The notes beneath the pieces are model-generated. The model saw only the letters and a program-made list of their open reading frames with translations, had not been told where the DNA came from and made no database searches. Source: Tepidibacter mesophilus (GTDB taxonomy: Bacteria > Bacillota > Clostridia > Peptostreptococcales > Peptostreptococcaceae). From it: a DNA stretch of 64,000 bases. The position numbers were made by a program, and so were the translations under genes. Below, piece after piece: positions 58,201 through 64,000 of this stretch (the stretch's first letter is position 1; every line of letters starts with the position of its first letter). The DNA is taken from assembly GCF_002724055.1 (NCBI RefSeq), contig NZ_BDQY01000013.1:1-64000 (forward strand), read 5' to 3'.

Positions 58201-58626
58201 TATTTAGCAAAGGATATAAAAGTAGTTTTAAGTGACATGTATGTTAAGTTCAACCCTACTGCATTTAATGTATCAAAGCTTTATGAAAGTAAAGATAAGG
58301 ATAAATCAGGGGTTAAATTCAAAATAGGAATTAATCAAAAGAATGATACAACTTCTTTATCTAATGAGTATGAATTAAAAGCTGATGTATTTATTGGAGC
58401 AGATATTACTAGCATAGATTATCTGAAGAACAATATGGAGATATCTCTTGATTATGACTCTTCAAAAGCAGATCTTAGAAGAATGAGAAATATTTCTCTT
58501 AGAAGATATGATGAATACAAAAATGAATGGACTTATGTAAAGCAGAGAATGGACAATTATTCTACTTCTATTAACTCTCCAGTAAATAGACTTGGAAGAT
58601 ATTCAATTATAGGTAGTAGGAGGTAG
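52267..58626 (+). CDS. Giant secreted protein with IPT/TIG repeats and a fibronectin type III domain
   Basis: The largest gene of the window encodes 2119 residues. After a signal peptide (about 1-33) come at least seven IPT/TIG-type modules, each opening like PKITKILPDSG..AGGE.V.I.GSDF, near residues 697, 780, 1030, 1135, 1275, 1610 and 1710. A fibronectin type III domain spans about 1825-1915 (IDWNEVKDATSYEIYAV). An unassigned 200-residue C-terminal domain follows. Two EF-hand-like loops (1165-1176 DTNGDAEYDAGE; 1180-1191 DLNNNGQWDNLE) sit inside one IPT module. No SLH or sortase signal is present, so attachment is unexplained; the SLH protein at 60682 could tether it. AAGGAGG precedes the start. 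Probably a long surface fibre. Confidence 0.85.
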   Translation: MKRISWIKRVTSFILVFMMAFGMIPWSDISSYAYDESRYYVDQITITKIYEDGGYSVKQTKVTVEGAYLQGASVGTMTITGYNEFTNRTMNSDSVLEFIVDGNIVGDAIRVGSTKIDIDMITIPALSNIDKRNVIAGEEKLVLTGPNLKKLIDEPDKYKAFYSNVAQANGKIALSLIEKDAVKQEYETTTNLTGVAGLQNIVITKEETKAGLAFPSGNKDVKLTIQNTYLEQFRLINKIQPDTLDMNPNRGKAGEGSEIGDEILFTAKTGLDRYDVFFLKDLTDKFTNDKKGVNTDFIPNVDGKQVLKTNIPYKKPGIIEPGEYFVVITNEIPPGKDPNNEVTMQYVLPEKFTIIEADQKMKIINIAPNSGPDTGINAEISGLFFGTLNIPDLNPNAGSNSGIDVKKPIAGSSDEVMDISYPDYVDGKYKGKDIATVERQVKVIIGDVAKFARKPSDNTSYDYSFSNVLDRIQIITPQVSDAEKNPVKDVIVETVTTITLKSGDKVTLKDRSELKNGFTYNASKITPRIDKVIPEKIQVTKENNTKYTLSEDRLISIEGENFLINKYTKPDGTEEVRYPIIELGNDIRLNKNSTGTKSNPDLYLKIFDKSGNELDGSKGNEVGSKIIVIIPKHYNYKNIDKDGTVISEGEEDTFTTNIGKTHVKVINPIRNSSEEGLSDKKFDAVEFVDVNDDPVVKSVTPNIVTVAGGEEIKIEGSNFKDGVKVFIDGVEVKTIKREGDGQKITFTAPKGREGTTQIQVMNPSGAIAIADFTYVKTYTEPKLTSFSPNKGSNGILVVVNGDNFLKPDPSTTDTSGANIFKLTGTRILLSGRDINDYYKDSNNKISLQDFKSKDEKIIKPTQDDLVEVGSYYQSVLLQEKDKANSFYTIDTNTKGEVTLSNGKDESYTITKPVTPGSTTEFYALSGKGVQYKVELSSDVDKDILTIKYASNNSVKTELYTKTPYVIDDGKIVGHRVKVISKNEIHFIVPILDVEKWYDLTVKNPDTKSDTKRGEQGFYYFKTPKKNPTITKIVPNQGSVEGGYTIDIYGSDFEANGDIKSRVFIGGVEVLGDDIIVNTGKTKMTIVVPKYPGDLKQEIEGDRKSVPVVVLNSDGGNAKEEKGFTYVIPTSNPKITKILPDSGNAAGGENVQIWGSDFRYFEPYVDTNGDAEYDAGEKYQDLNNNGQWDNLEDQSVYDTLKQEYEELLKDPNVSDDEKAKKDYRNILPKVYFGKEIAEIIDFSDGYISVKTPVGQSQSVDVQVVNNDYGTSNKFKFNYKSSSPQITSIIPNVGKKQGRDNVEIHGKEFSNSTIKVVDSNDSTKIEDKNMPLVRFGDINDKNISNITINPGELNAGTIVGSKGNTNVGNLTVEYNANDSNNKVLSLTIKEEDKEYKTVITNYDDETIYVPVELLEHTDTDGGKEKYAKYELVKISIDTYERRIIVERGYSPQTNLLNSGQVEVKTPSYYTIGQVPITIINPDKGEASGTFEYKNPDSIPAITEITRDGQPSVLDTTSYGKDVKVVKVNYKGGSIISVIGSDFRENAKISIGNIMEIPYANMTPNLPSKLTFKIDAVDESEVGKLHKVVVQNEDGAFASSDESTIPIYIVFTKGETTPKIDKITPNKGLSKGGEKVVIKGLDFRETMEGYEPKKIAVYFGEIRVPDKDITFIDYKTIEVITPKHDPKTVDVKIENPDGEISNSVEYTYLSDPNITQIVDAKDNSINISTIYVDGGQEIQIKGNDFMSGARVVFSPVLKEATDSDTDTITIDGKNYVLVSGTDGSAEFMDSQNLKVTTPAGKLGSKGVMIINPDKAGSNIYDIVYIIDQIDAPTGVKAELIYDKYIKIDWNEVKDATSYEIYAVEDDKEMYLVGTTDLTTFIYRDVKSKTDYRFIIKAIGEFGLSKGSSKSNEVTTKSGSGYEDKDGEINEKTVVNRSGDTVNVLIGTDDYDEKETIIDLTKGEYAGAKEVVISIPARVATSYLAKDIKVVLSDMYVKFNPTAFNVSKLYESKDKDKSGVKFKIGINQKNDTTSLSNEYELKADVFIGADITSIDYLKNNMEISLDYDSSKADLRRMRNISLRRYDEYKNEWTYVKQRMDNYSTSINSPVNRLGRYSIIGSRR
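55759..55839 (+). other. Tandem EF-hand-like calcium loops inside an IPT module
   Basis: Two 12-residue loops, DTNGDAEYDAGE and DLNNNGQWDNLE, are separated by three residues. Both satisfy the EF-hand/dockerin loop pattern with an aromatic at position 8, as in the S-layer loops. Confidence 0.6.
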
Positions 58627-58629
58627 ATT

Positions 58630-60246
58630 ATGAGAAAAATATTATCTTTAACAATTATATTTGTATTGAGTTTTTGCACATTGGTTCAAGCAGATCAATT
58701 CTCTCCGTATATAGATAATTATATAGAGGGTTATATAAAGGATGTATTAGATGGAACAGTTCAAATTGAAGAGTACGATGGTACTCTTCATACATTGAAC
58801 TTTACAGAAGATGTAGTATATATAATAGATAATAGAGATGCTATGCTTGTAGATTTTAAACCTGGAATGGAAGTTTATGCTACTCTTAAAGGGAAAAGGA
58901 TAGACTATATAGAGAGTTATTCAACTCAAAATACAGGATACATACCTCAAGGATCTAAAGTTAGAAATGGAACAATTCAAAAAATAGATAGAAACCAGAT
59001 GACTTTAAAGTATATAACTGGAGATGAAGAAATATTCTATACAACACCGGCAACACAAGTAACTAAGAATGGACAAATTACATCGTTAAATACGTTATAT
59101 GTAGGAGATAAGGTAAAATTTTTATTTGATAAAATAGATTCAAATACAGTAAATAAGATACAAATAGATGACAAATATACTAGTATAAAGAGTTTATATA
59201 AAGCTACAATGAAATCAACGGATGATTTATCAGAAAATATAACGCTTTTTAATGTACAAACTTTAAAAAATGGGAAATGGGAAAAAGCAAATAATTATAC
59301 TACTATACCTTACAATAATGAAGTTCCTGTATACTCAAATGGATCTAAAATAGAATACAGTGATTTAAAGTATTACGCAGGAAAAAATGTTTATTTGGTA
59401 GTAAAAGACTTTTTTGGAACTGAAAAGATAGAGAGAATGGTCGTAAAGGATTCTTATGAATATAATTTTTCTGATAAAATAGAGGATATAAACTTCTATA
59501 GTGATAAATTTGAGCTTGCAAATAAGAAAAATATATCTCTTAATGATGGAACTATAATAATAAAGAATTCAAGACTTGTAGATAAATATTCTATAAATTC
59601 GAAATCAGATGCATTTATAGTAGCTGAAGGAAGAAATAATTCTATATCAGCAGATGTAGTTTATATATACAATGAAGATATTAATAACTCTAGTATAGGT
59701 CAGAACTATATATATGCATCGAAAATTGATGAAATAGATACTTACTCGGTTAAAATAGATGATTTTAACATCTTGAATGAGAATGAATGGGAATCATTTA
59801 ATTCTGAAAAAGATTTATATTATGATGAAGATACATATATATACGATTTGATAAACGATAAGAAACTTACAATAAATGAATTTTCATCACTAGATGCAGA
59901 TCATAAAAACTATTATGGATATATATATACTGATGGAGATAGAATAAGCTCTATTTATGTAAATGACAAAATGGATTCTTTATCAAGACAAAGAACTACT
60001 ATAGGTACAGTTGAATCGCTTGAAAATAATTCTAAAATAGGATGGGCTATAAAGATTCAAGATGCAAAAGATTGGAGCGAAAGAAAAGAATCGTGGATGT
60101 TAAAGAAAGTATCTATAAATGTAAGTATAGATAAGAGTGTGATTATTAAGGATGGAAAACATATAAGTTATGAAGAGCTACAGGTTGGAGATAGGGTCTA
60201 TATGGTTAGGGATGATATATACTCTAAAGTTCTTATAGTTAAATAG
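58630..60246 (+). CDS. Secreted protein of small beta-barrel-type repeats
   Basis: This 538-residue protein has a signal peptide (about 1-21, FVLSFCTLVQA). It is followed by roughly six repeats of 75-95 residues with a G.I..I....I.L..........T.......L..GD.V......I pattern (starting near 34, 113, 190, 277, 355, 455). The pattern is like that of DUF5666-type or OB-like barrels, and of the internal modules in the S-layer proteins (KGKLTKVKSDKIEIDDKEY). No anchor is visible. It starts 3 nt after the giant gene, with AGGAGGT overlapping that gene's end, so the two are coupled. Function unknown. The tandem hairpin array follows. Confidence 0.78.
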   Translation: MRKILSLTIIFVLSFCTLVQADQFSPYIDNYIEGYIKDVLDGTVQIEEYDGTLHTLNFTEDVVYIIDNRDAMLVDFKPGMEVYATLKGKRIDYIESYSTQNTGYIPQGSKVRNGTIQKIDRNQMTLKYITGDEEIFYTTPATQVTKNGQITSLNTLYVGDKVKFLFDKIDSNTVNKIQIDDKYTSIKSLYKATMKSTDDLSENITLFNVQTLKNGKWEKANNYTTIPYNNEVPVYSNGSKIEYSDLKYYAGKNVYLVVKDFFGTEKIERMVVKDSYEYNFSDKIEDINFYSDKFELANKKNISLNDGTIIIKNSRLVDKYSINSKSDAFIVAEGRNNSISADVVYIYNEDINNSSIGQNYIYASKIDEIDTYSVKIDDFNILNENEWESFNSEKDLYYDEDTYIYDLINDKKLTINEFSSLDADHKNYYGYIYTDGDRISSIYVNDKMDSLSRQRTTIGTVESLENNSKIGWAIKIQDAKDWSERKESWMLKKVSINVSIDKSVIIKDGKHISYEELQVGDRVYMVRDDIYSKVLIVK

Positions 60247-60332
60247 TGACGAAATTTAAAATTTATATTAAATTCTCGCTACGGCAAATTATAGTTTCCT
60301 TATTAAGAACATATAAGGAGGAAACGATATAT

Positions 60333-60383
60333 TTGAAACGAGCTCTAATTCAATATAAATTCCAAATTTATGATTTGTGCTGA
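60333..60383 (+). CDS. Possible 16-residue peptide in hairpin unit 1 (tentative)
   Basis: The frame TTG...TGA encodes MKRALIQYKFQIYDLC. AAGGAGG is 11 nt upstream, slightly farther than usual and inside the hairpin's inner stem. Unit 2 keeps the frame with three changes. The coding sequence is also the right arm of the palindrome, so conservation may reflect structure rather than a peptide. Confidence 0.3.
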   Translation: MKRALIQYKFQIYDLC

Positions 60384-60472
60384 TACACGAAATTTAAAAT
60401 TTATATTAAATTCTCGCTACGGCAAATTATTGTTTCCTTATTTGAAAAATATATAAGGAGGAAACAATATAT

Positions 60473-60523
60473 TTGAAACGAGCTCCAATTCAATATAAAT
60501 TCCAAATTTCTGATTTGTATTGA
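60473..60523 (+). CDS. Possible 16-residue peptide in hairpin unit 2 (tentative)
   Basis: The frame TTG...TGA encodes MKRAPIQYKFQISDLY, with the same length and spacing as in unit 1. Unit 3 (60611-60631) stops after MKRALI because CAA has become TAA. Confidence 0.3.
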   Translation: MKRAPIQYKFQISDLY

Positions 60524-60681
60524 TATACGAAATTAAGGATTTATATTAATTTCTTGCATCGGCAAATTATAGTTTCCTCATTAAGAACATATAAGGAGGA
60601 AACAATATATTTGAAACGAGCTCTAATTTAATATAAATTCTAAATTTCTGGTTAGTTGTTTAAATTGAAAGGAGGAGAAAG

Positions 60682-62142
60682 ATGAGAAGAATTTTGACAT
60701 TTTTATTTGTTATGAGCATGGCGCTTAGTCCTATTAACATTTGGGCTGCTCCTCCTGAATTTTCGGGCGGTGTTAATAATGAGTATGAGTATGAAGAGGT
60801 TGTATTTGTAAGTGGGGAGCCTGTTAGGTTAAAAGGTGAGATAAAGGTTTCTGAGAGAGTTAAGGATACTGAAATGAGTGTTAGTTATTCTTTCAAACTT
60901 GAGAATAAGGATAAGGATGCTAAGCTTGATAGGAAGATTACGGTTGAGACTCTTCTTGATAAGAGGGATGACAAAGGTCAGACTATAGCGCAAAGTTCTA
61001 TATCAAAGTACAGTGAAAAAATTACAATTGGTGCTGATAAGTATGAACTTGAGGATTTTCAGTTCTCAAAGTCGGATGTTATAGACAATAGACCTGCGGC
61101 TGATTTTTATAATGGAAATATGCAGGGAAGAAAGTATTATAAAGTAAATAAAGATCAAGGTGAGGTTATAGTAGATATTTCTGGACAAGATGTAGGGTAT
61201 AAAAATTTCTGGGGAAATAGTGAAACTCAGATTATAAATTATTCTATAAAAAACATAAAACAAGATGATTCAGAAGGATCTTGGCAAGGGAATGTGAAAG
61301 CATCTGTATCAGATAGCACTACTAAGGTACTAAAATACTCTGATAACGAAGCAAATTTTTCTAGTTTTAATGGAGGACATATGAGGGTTACTAATCAGCA
61401 GATGGTATCAAGATATGAGTATGATCTCCCAAAAATAAATAATGGTAAAGTAGATGATAAAAGAGATAAAGGTACTATAAAGATGAATAAGAGTATGGTT
61501 CCAAAAGTTGAAAGACTTATAGTGCCTAAGTTTAGAGACTTAGGAGGACATTGGGCTCAAAGTTATATAGAAAAATTATATTCTCTTGATGTTTTCGATG
61601 AAAATGGTGAGTTTTTTTCTCCTGATTTACCTATGAATAGAATGGAATTTACAAAGGCTGTAATAAAGTCTTGTGACATAAGGTCTTATATAGAAGAGCC
61701 TAAAAAGAGATCTAGAAAAGCGCCTCCAGAAGAACCGGTATTTAATGATTTAGATACTAAAGATGATGATTATAAATATGTAAAAAGCGGATATGATAAA
61801 GGAATAATACATGGTGAAAATAACAAGTTTAATCCAAATAGAAATTTAACTAGGGCACAAGCTATAACTATAATGGTAAGAGCTTTAGGATTTGAAAATA
61901 AGGCACCAACACCAGGATATTATACTAGTTTTTCTGATGATAGGGAAATACCTTATTGGGCAAAAGATAGTATATATATGGCAAAAGAGATAGGTCTTAT
62001 TCAAGGAGATAAGTTTAATAAAATAAATCCAAATAAGATTATGTCAAGAGCGGAAGCGTCTACAATGTTGGTTAGATTTTTGGAGTTTCTTGAGAGGGAT
62101 TTACAAAGAGATTATAGAGAAAATATAATATATTTTAATTAG
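60682..62142 (+). CDS. Secreted protein with three C-terminal SLH domains
   Basis: This 486-residue surface protein has a signal peptide of about 22 residues (FLFVMSMALSPINIWA). Residues 23-270 form an unassigned beta-rich domain. SLH modules follow at about 284-332 (FRDLGGHWAQSYIEKLYSL), 354-404 (GENNKFNPNRNLTRAQAITI, with a TRAQ motif) and 417-465 (NPNKIMSRAEAS, SRAE motif). A basic linker KKRSRKAPPEE lies between the first two. Here SLH is at the C-terminus, unlike the four S-layer proteins, and the binding motifs are closer to consensus. AGGAGG precedes the start. It could be the wall anchor for the three unanchored proteins upstream; that is inference. Confidence 0.88.
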   Translation: MRRILTFLFVMSMALSPINIWAAPPEFSGGVNNEYEYEEVVFVSGEPVRLKGEIKVSERVKDTEMSVSYSFKLENKDKDAKLDRKITVETLLDKRDDKGQTIAQSSISKYSEKITIGADKYELEDFQFSKSDVIDNRPAADFYNGNMQGRKYYKVNKDQGEVIVDISGQDVGYKNFWGNSETQIINYSIKNIKQDDSEGSWQGNVKASVSDSTTKVLKYSDNEANFSSFNGGHMRVTNQQMVSRYEYDLPKINNGKVDDKRDKGTIKMNKSMVPKVERLIVPKFRDLGGHWAQSYIEKLYSLDVFDENGEFFSPDLPMNRMEFTKAVIKSCDIRSYIEEPKKRSRKAPPEEPVFNDLDTKDDDYKYVKSGYDKGIIHGENNKFNPNRNLTRAQAITIMVRALGFENKAPTPGYYTSFSDDREIPYWAKDSIYMAKEIGLIQGDKFNKINPNKIMSRAEASTMLVRFLEFLERDLQRDYRENIIYFN

Positions 62143-62231
62143 GTACTATTTTAGAGTATAGTATTTAAGCGAAAAATGAAGGTTATTAAAATAACGCTAA
62201 TTAAAATCGAGTATACATGTACTTAATTGCA

Positions 62232-62431
62232 AAATAAAGGGTATTAAAATACCGGTCATGTGTTAAATATTTTTAATAAAACTAAGAATTACACCTTATT
62301 GAATAGCCTAAAAGTTCTAAACTCCCTAACGGTCAGACAACGAACTTTCTTAACGGATATTCAAACTGTGTAATATAAGTTTTATACAAAAACATTTAAA
62401 TCATGACCTAACATTTTAATACCCTTTATTT
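62232..62431 (+). repeat. Palindromic repeat family 2, copy B (complete, 200 bp)
   Basis: The perfect 19-bp outer arms are AAATAAAGGGTATTAAAAT (62232-62250) and its complement (62413-62431). Next come GGTCATG (62254-62260) / CATGACC (62402-62408), and in the centre the 7-bp stem AAAGTTC (62311-62317) / GAACTTT (62342-62348) holds CTCCCTAACGGTCAGAC. The length equals that of copy C, though the arm sequences differ. The rest of the 580-nt gap up to 62722 shows small palindromes (GTTATTAAAATAAC near 62185) but no gene. Confidence 0.75.
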
Positions 62432-62660
62432 TTTAGTATGTTTTTAAATGTTATAAAGCTTTGATAACCCGAATAAAAGTAAAAATATCTAACATTTCAA
62501 GCAATACAACTCATTTTTAGTAAACCGTCAATTTCGAACAGATATATACATAGAAGTAATTAAAATAATAGTAATTGAGTAGAAATGCATGTCGTATTTC
62601 CGAGGAAATAATTATATATTTGGTCAAAAAGTAGGAAATAAGAGAATATGAATTATGCAT

Positions 62661-62688
62661 TTGTATTTCATAGATTTTAATGTAAAAT
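62661..62688 (+). promoter_or_regulatory. Likely promoter of the CpsB-like gene
   Basis: TTGTAT (62661-62666), a 16-bp gap, and TAAAAT (62683-62688), 35 nt before the start. Confidence 0.5.
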
Positions 62689-62722
62689 ATATGTAATAGT
62701 TCATGAAAGGTAGGGGGAATAT

Positions 62723-63514
62723 ATGATAGATATACATTGTCATATTGTTTCGGGTTTAGATGATGGTTCAAAATCTCTTGAGCAATCTATAGAAATGGCA
62801 AAGATAGCGTCAAATGATGGAATAAAAAAAATAATAAATACGTCTCATTATCATTTAGATTCTAAGTTTGTAATTGGAAAAGAGATTGAGATAAAGGTTG
62901 ATGATTTTAATAAGATATTAAAAGAGCAGGGGATAGATTTAGAGATACTAATTGGAAATGAGCTTTATTATACTAATGAATTAATGAATAGAATAGATGA
63001 ATTAGATTTTTATTCTTTAAATAACTCTAGATATATTCTTATAGAGTTTAGCCCATCTAATTTTCCAGATAATATAGAGGACATAATATATGAGTTTAAG
63101 ATTAGAAATTATATACCTATACTTGCGCATGTAGAGAGATATCAAAAAATAGTAACAAATCCCAATAAGATATATGAATATATAAAGTCTGGAGCGTTGA
63201 TTCAAATAAATTCAAACAGCATAACAGGGAAGTCTGGAAAAGAAATTCAAAACATATGCGATATACTTATCAGAAACAATATGGTTCACTTTGCTGCAAC
63301 TGATGCTCATTCTTCAAATTCAAGAAAACCAGTTTTAAATAAAGCTTATAAATATGTTGAAGGTAGATTAGGAAAAGAAAAGGCTAAACAGATATTCTAT
63401 GAAAATCCTGAAAAGCTAATATCGGATGAACATATATTGATTAAAGAACCTATAAGATACAAGCAAAATAAATTTAAAAACCTTATCCGAAATATATTTA
63501 GAAAGTCTAGTTAA
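62723..63514 (+). CDS. CpsB/YwqE-like protein tyrosine phosphatase (PHP family)
   Basis: This 263-residue cytoplasmic metal-dependent phosphatase dephosphorylates the tyrosine kinase that controls capsule-type polysaccharide assembly. PHP metal motifs are visible: MIDIHCHIVSGLDDGS at the N-terminus, NTSHYH, LIGNELYY, LAHVERYQ and FAATDAHSSNSR. The start follows AAGGTAGGGGG. A Wzz-like gene follows after its terminator, so a separate Wzx/Wzy-type locus probably runs on beyond the window. Confidence 0.92.
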   Translation: MIDIHCHIVSGLDDGSKSLEQSIEMAKIASNDGIKKIINTSHYHLDSKFVIGKEIEIKVDDFNKILKEQGIDLEILIGNELYYTNELMNRIDELDFYSLNNSRYILIEFSPSNFPDNIEDIIYEFKIRNYIPILAHVERYQKIVTNPNKIYEYIKSGALIQINSNSITGKSGKEIQNICDILIRNNMVHFAATDAHSSNSRKPVLNKAYKYVEGRLGKEKAKQIFYENPEKLISDEHILIKEPIRYKQNKFKNLIRNIFRKSS

Positions 63515-63533
63515 CTATTAACTAGACTTTTTT
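63504..63533 (+). terminator. Terminator overlapping the stop codon of the CpsB-like gene
   Basis: AGTCTAGTTA (63504-63513) pairs with TAACTAGACT (63519-63528) and is followed by Ts. The TAA stop lies partly in the stem. Confidence 0.88.
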
Positions 63534-63540
63534 GTATATA

Positions 63541-63671
63541 AGTAAACTATATAACTTTTCACTTATGGATAACATTGATAAGTGAGCTTAAGTTACAACT
63601 ATTTTGAGCAACGCAGACCTATAGGAATCGTTAGCGACATGAGACATACGATAGCATGAAACAAATTTTCG
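63541..63671 (+). repeat. Dispersed repeat family 1, copy 3
   Basis: Aligned landmarks are AAACTATATAACTT, GATAACATTGAT, ACAACTATTTTGAGCAACG, AGCGACATGAG and ACAAATTTTCG. It is more diverged: the core reads GACCTATAGGA, and the second hairpin is CATAC-GATA-GCATG with one mismatch. It sits after a terminator, like the other copies. Confidence 0.68.
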
Positions 63672-63684
63672 TATTTCTTTTTCA

Positions 63685-63713
63685 TTGAAAGATTGCTTTG
63701 AATAATGTAAAAT
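63685..63713 (+). promoter_or_regulatory. Promoter of the Wzz-like gene
   Basis: TTGAAA (63685-63690), 17 bp, TAAAAT (63708-63713), about 77 nt before the start codon. Confidence 0.6.
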
Positions 63714-63789
63714 AGAGTGTGTTGTTAACATTAATATCCATAAAAGAATATTATTTACAACAAATTTCGACAAGGGGATGAGGAATATT

Positions 63790-64000
63790 ATGGAAGAAAC
63801 TATAGACTTGAGAGAGTATTTTGATATTATAAGGAAAAGATTTCTAATTATAATGATTATAACAGCAACAACTACTTTTATAAGTGCCATAGTTAGTTTT
63901 TTTGCATTAGATCCTTTATATGAAACTAGTACAACTCTTATGGTAAACAAAGCTAAAAATGAAGAGAGCTCTATTATAAATTATCAAGATGTTATGTTAA
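63790..64000 (+). CDS. Wzz/chain-length-determinant-like protein, N-terminal part (cut by window edge)
   Basis: The first 70 codons are visible. They encode ETIDLREYFDIIRKRFLII, then a membrane helix (IMIITATTTFISAIVSFFAL), then DPLYETSTTLMVNK. This is the usual beginning of Wzz/YveK/CapA-type membrane proteins that control polysaccharide chain length and activate a BY-kinase. The start follows AAGGGGATGAGG. Its pairing with a CpsB-like phosphatase is standard for capsule operons. Confidence 0.88.
   Translation, partial: MEETIDLREYFDIIRKRFLIIMIITATTTFISAIVSFFALDPLYETSTTLMVNKAKNEESSIINYQDVML

Larger units (their letters stand above)
60249..60651 (+). repeat. Three tandem 138-140-nt hairpin units (repeat family 3)
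   Basis: Units begin at 60249, 60387 and 60527 with ACGAAATT; the third is shorter. Each is one long palindrome: AAATTT...ATTTATATT...TCGCTACGG on the left and CGAGCT.TAATT.AATATAAATT..AAATTT on the right. An inner hairpin is formed by GTTTCCTTAT and ATAAGGAGGAAAC. The perfect ribosome-binding site AAGGAGG lies in the inner right arm, and each unit has a TTG frame soon after. No terminator is visible for the operon before it, so the array may shape the 3' end of that transcript. Confidence 0.85.

Noticed and set aside
49802..58626. Adhesin or toxin
   Set aside because: Ig-like and IPT/TIG modules occur in many structural surface proteins; no receptor-binding, protease or toxin domain is visible.
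60249..60651. CRISPR-like array
   Set aside because: The units are 138-140 nt, adjacent with no unique spacers, palindromic throughout and only three in number; no cas genes are nearby.

Overview
The window is AT-rich DNA in which every supportable gene lies on the + strand. The Shine-Dalgarno sites are strong (AGGAGG type), and there are SLH-domain surface proteins, a second SecA and a CTP synthase of Firmicute type. This points to a Gram-positive, S-layer-bearing anaerobe of the class Clostridia; the genus cannot be decided from the window.

Layout. 1-126 is the right end of an IS3-family element, inserted against a palindromic repeat. 336-1697 is a carboxy-terminal processing protease and 1860-3455 is pyrG. 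4027-6651 is the first of four S-layer-type proteins, followed at 6778-8919 by an O-antigen-ligase/TPR membrane protein. 9072-37186 is a glycan cluster: rmlA, rmlC, rmlB, a two-part ABC exporter, a methyltransferase with a long coiled coil, several multidomain glycosyltransferases, UDP-ManNAc dehydrogenase, a GtrII/GtrB/GtrA-like trio, UDP-glucose dehydrogenase, UDP-GlcNAc 2-epimerase, a polyprenyl-phosphate sugar-1-phosphate transferase, galE, rmlD and a phosphohexomutase. 37493-41428 holds an unusual SecA paralogue with a C-terminal extension of three tandem repeats, plus a small unknown protein. 41686-49629 carries three more S-layer paralogues, the last two of which encode the same protein. 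49802-60246 is a three-gene operon of large secreted proteins (Ig-like, IPT/TIG/FN3, and a repeat protein). 60249-60651 is a three-unit tandem hairpin array, and 60682-62142 is a secreted protein with C-terminal SLH domains. 62723-64000 opens what looks like a separate capsule-type operon (CpsB-like phosphatase, Wzz-like protein).

How it fits together (inference). The mix of rhamnose genes, ManNAcA genes, an initiating phosphotransferase, an ABC exporter, a methyltransferase-coiled-coil protein, large glycosyltransferases and an O-ligase, flanked on both sides by S-layer genes, resembles the S-layer glycosylation (slg) loci of Geobacillus and Paenibacillus. The SecA paralogue probably serves export of the S-layer proteins. 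The methyltransferase-coiled-coil protein beside the exporter recalls WbdD-type chain terminators.

The least explained parts are three families of intergenic palindromic elements with covarying stems and a common CCGTAG-like core, the repeat extension on the SecA paralogue, the 138-nt tandem hairpin array with buried ribosome-binding sites and 16-codon mini-ORFs, and EF-hand-like loops in the S-layer proteins and the giant IPT protein.
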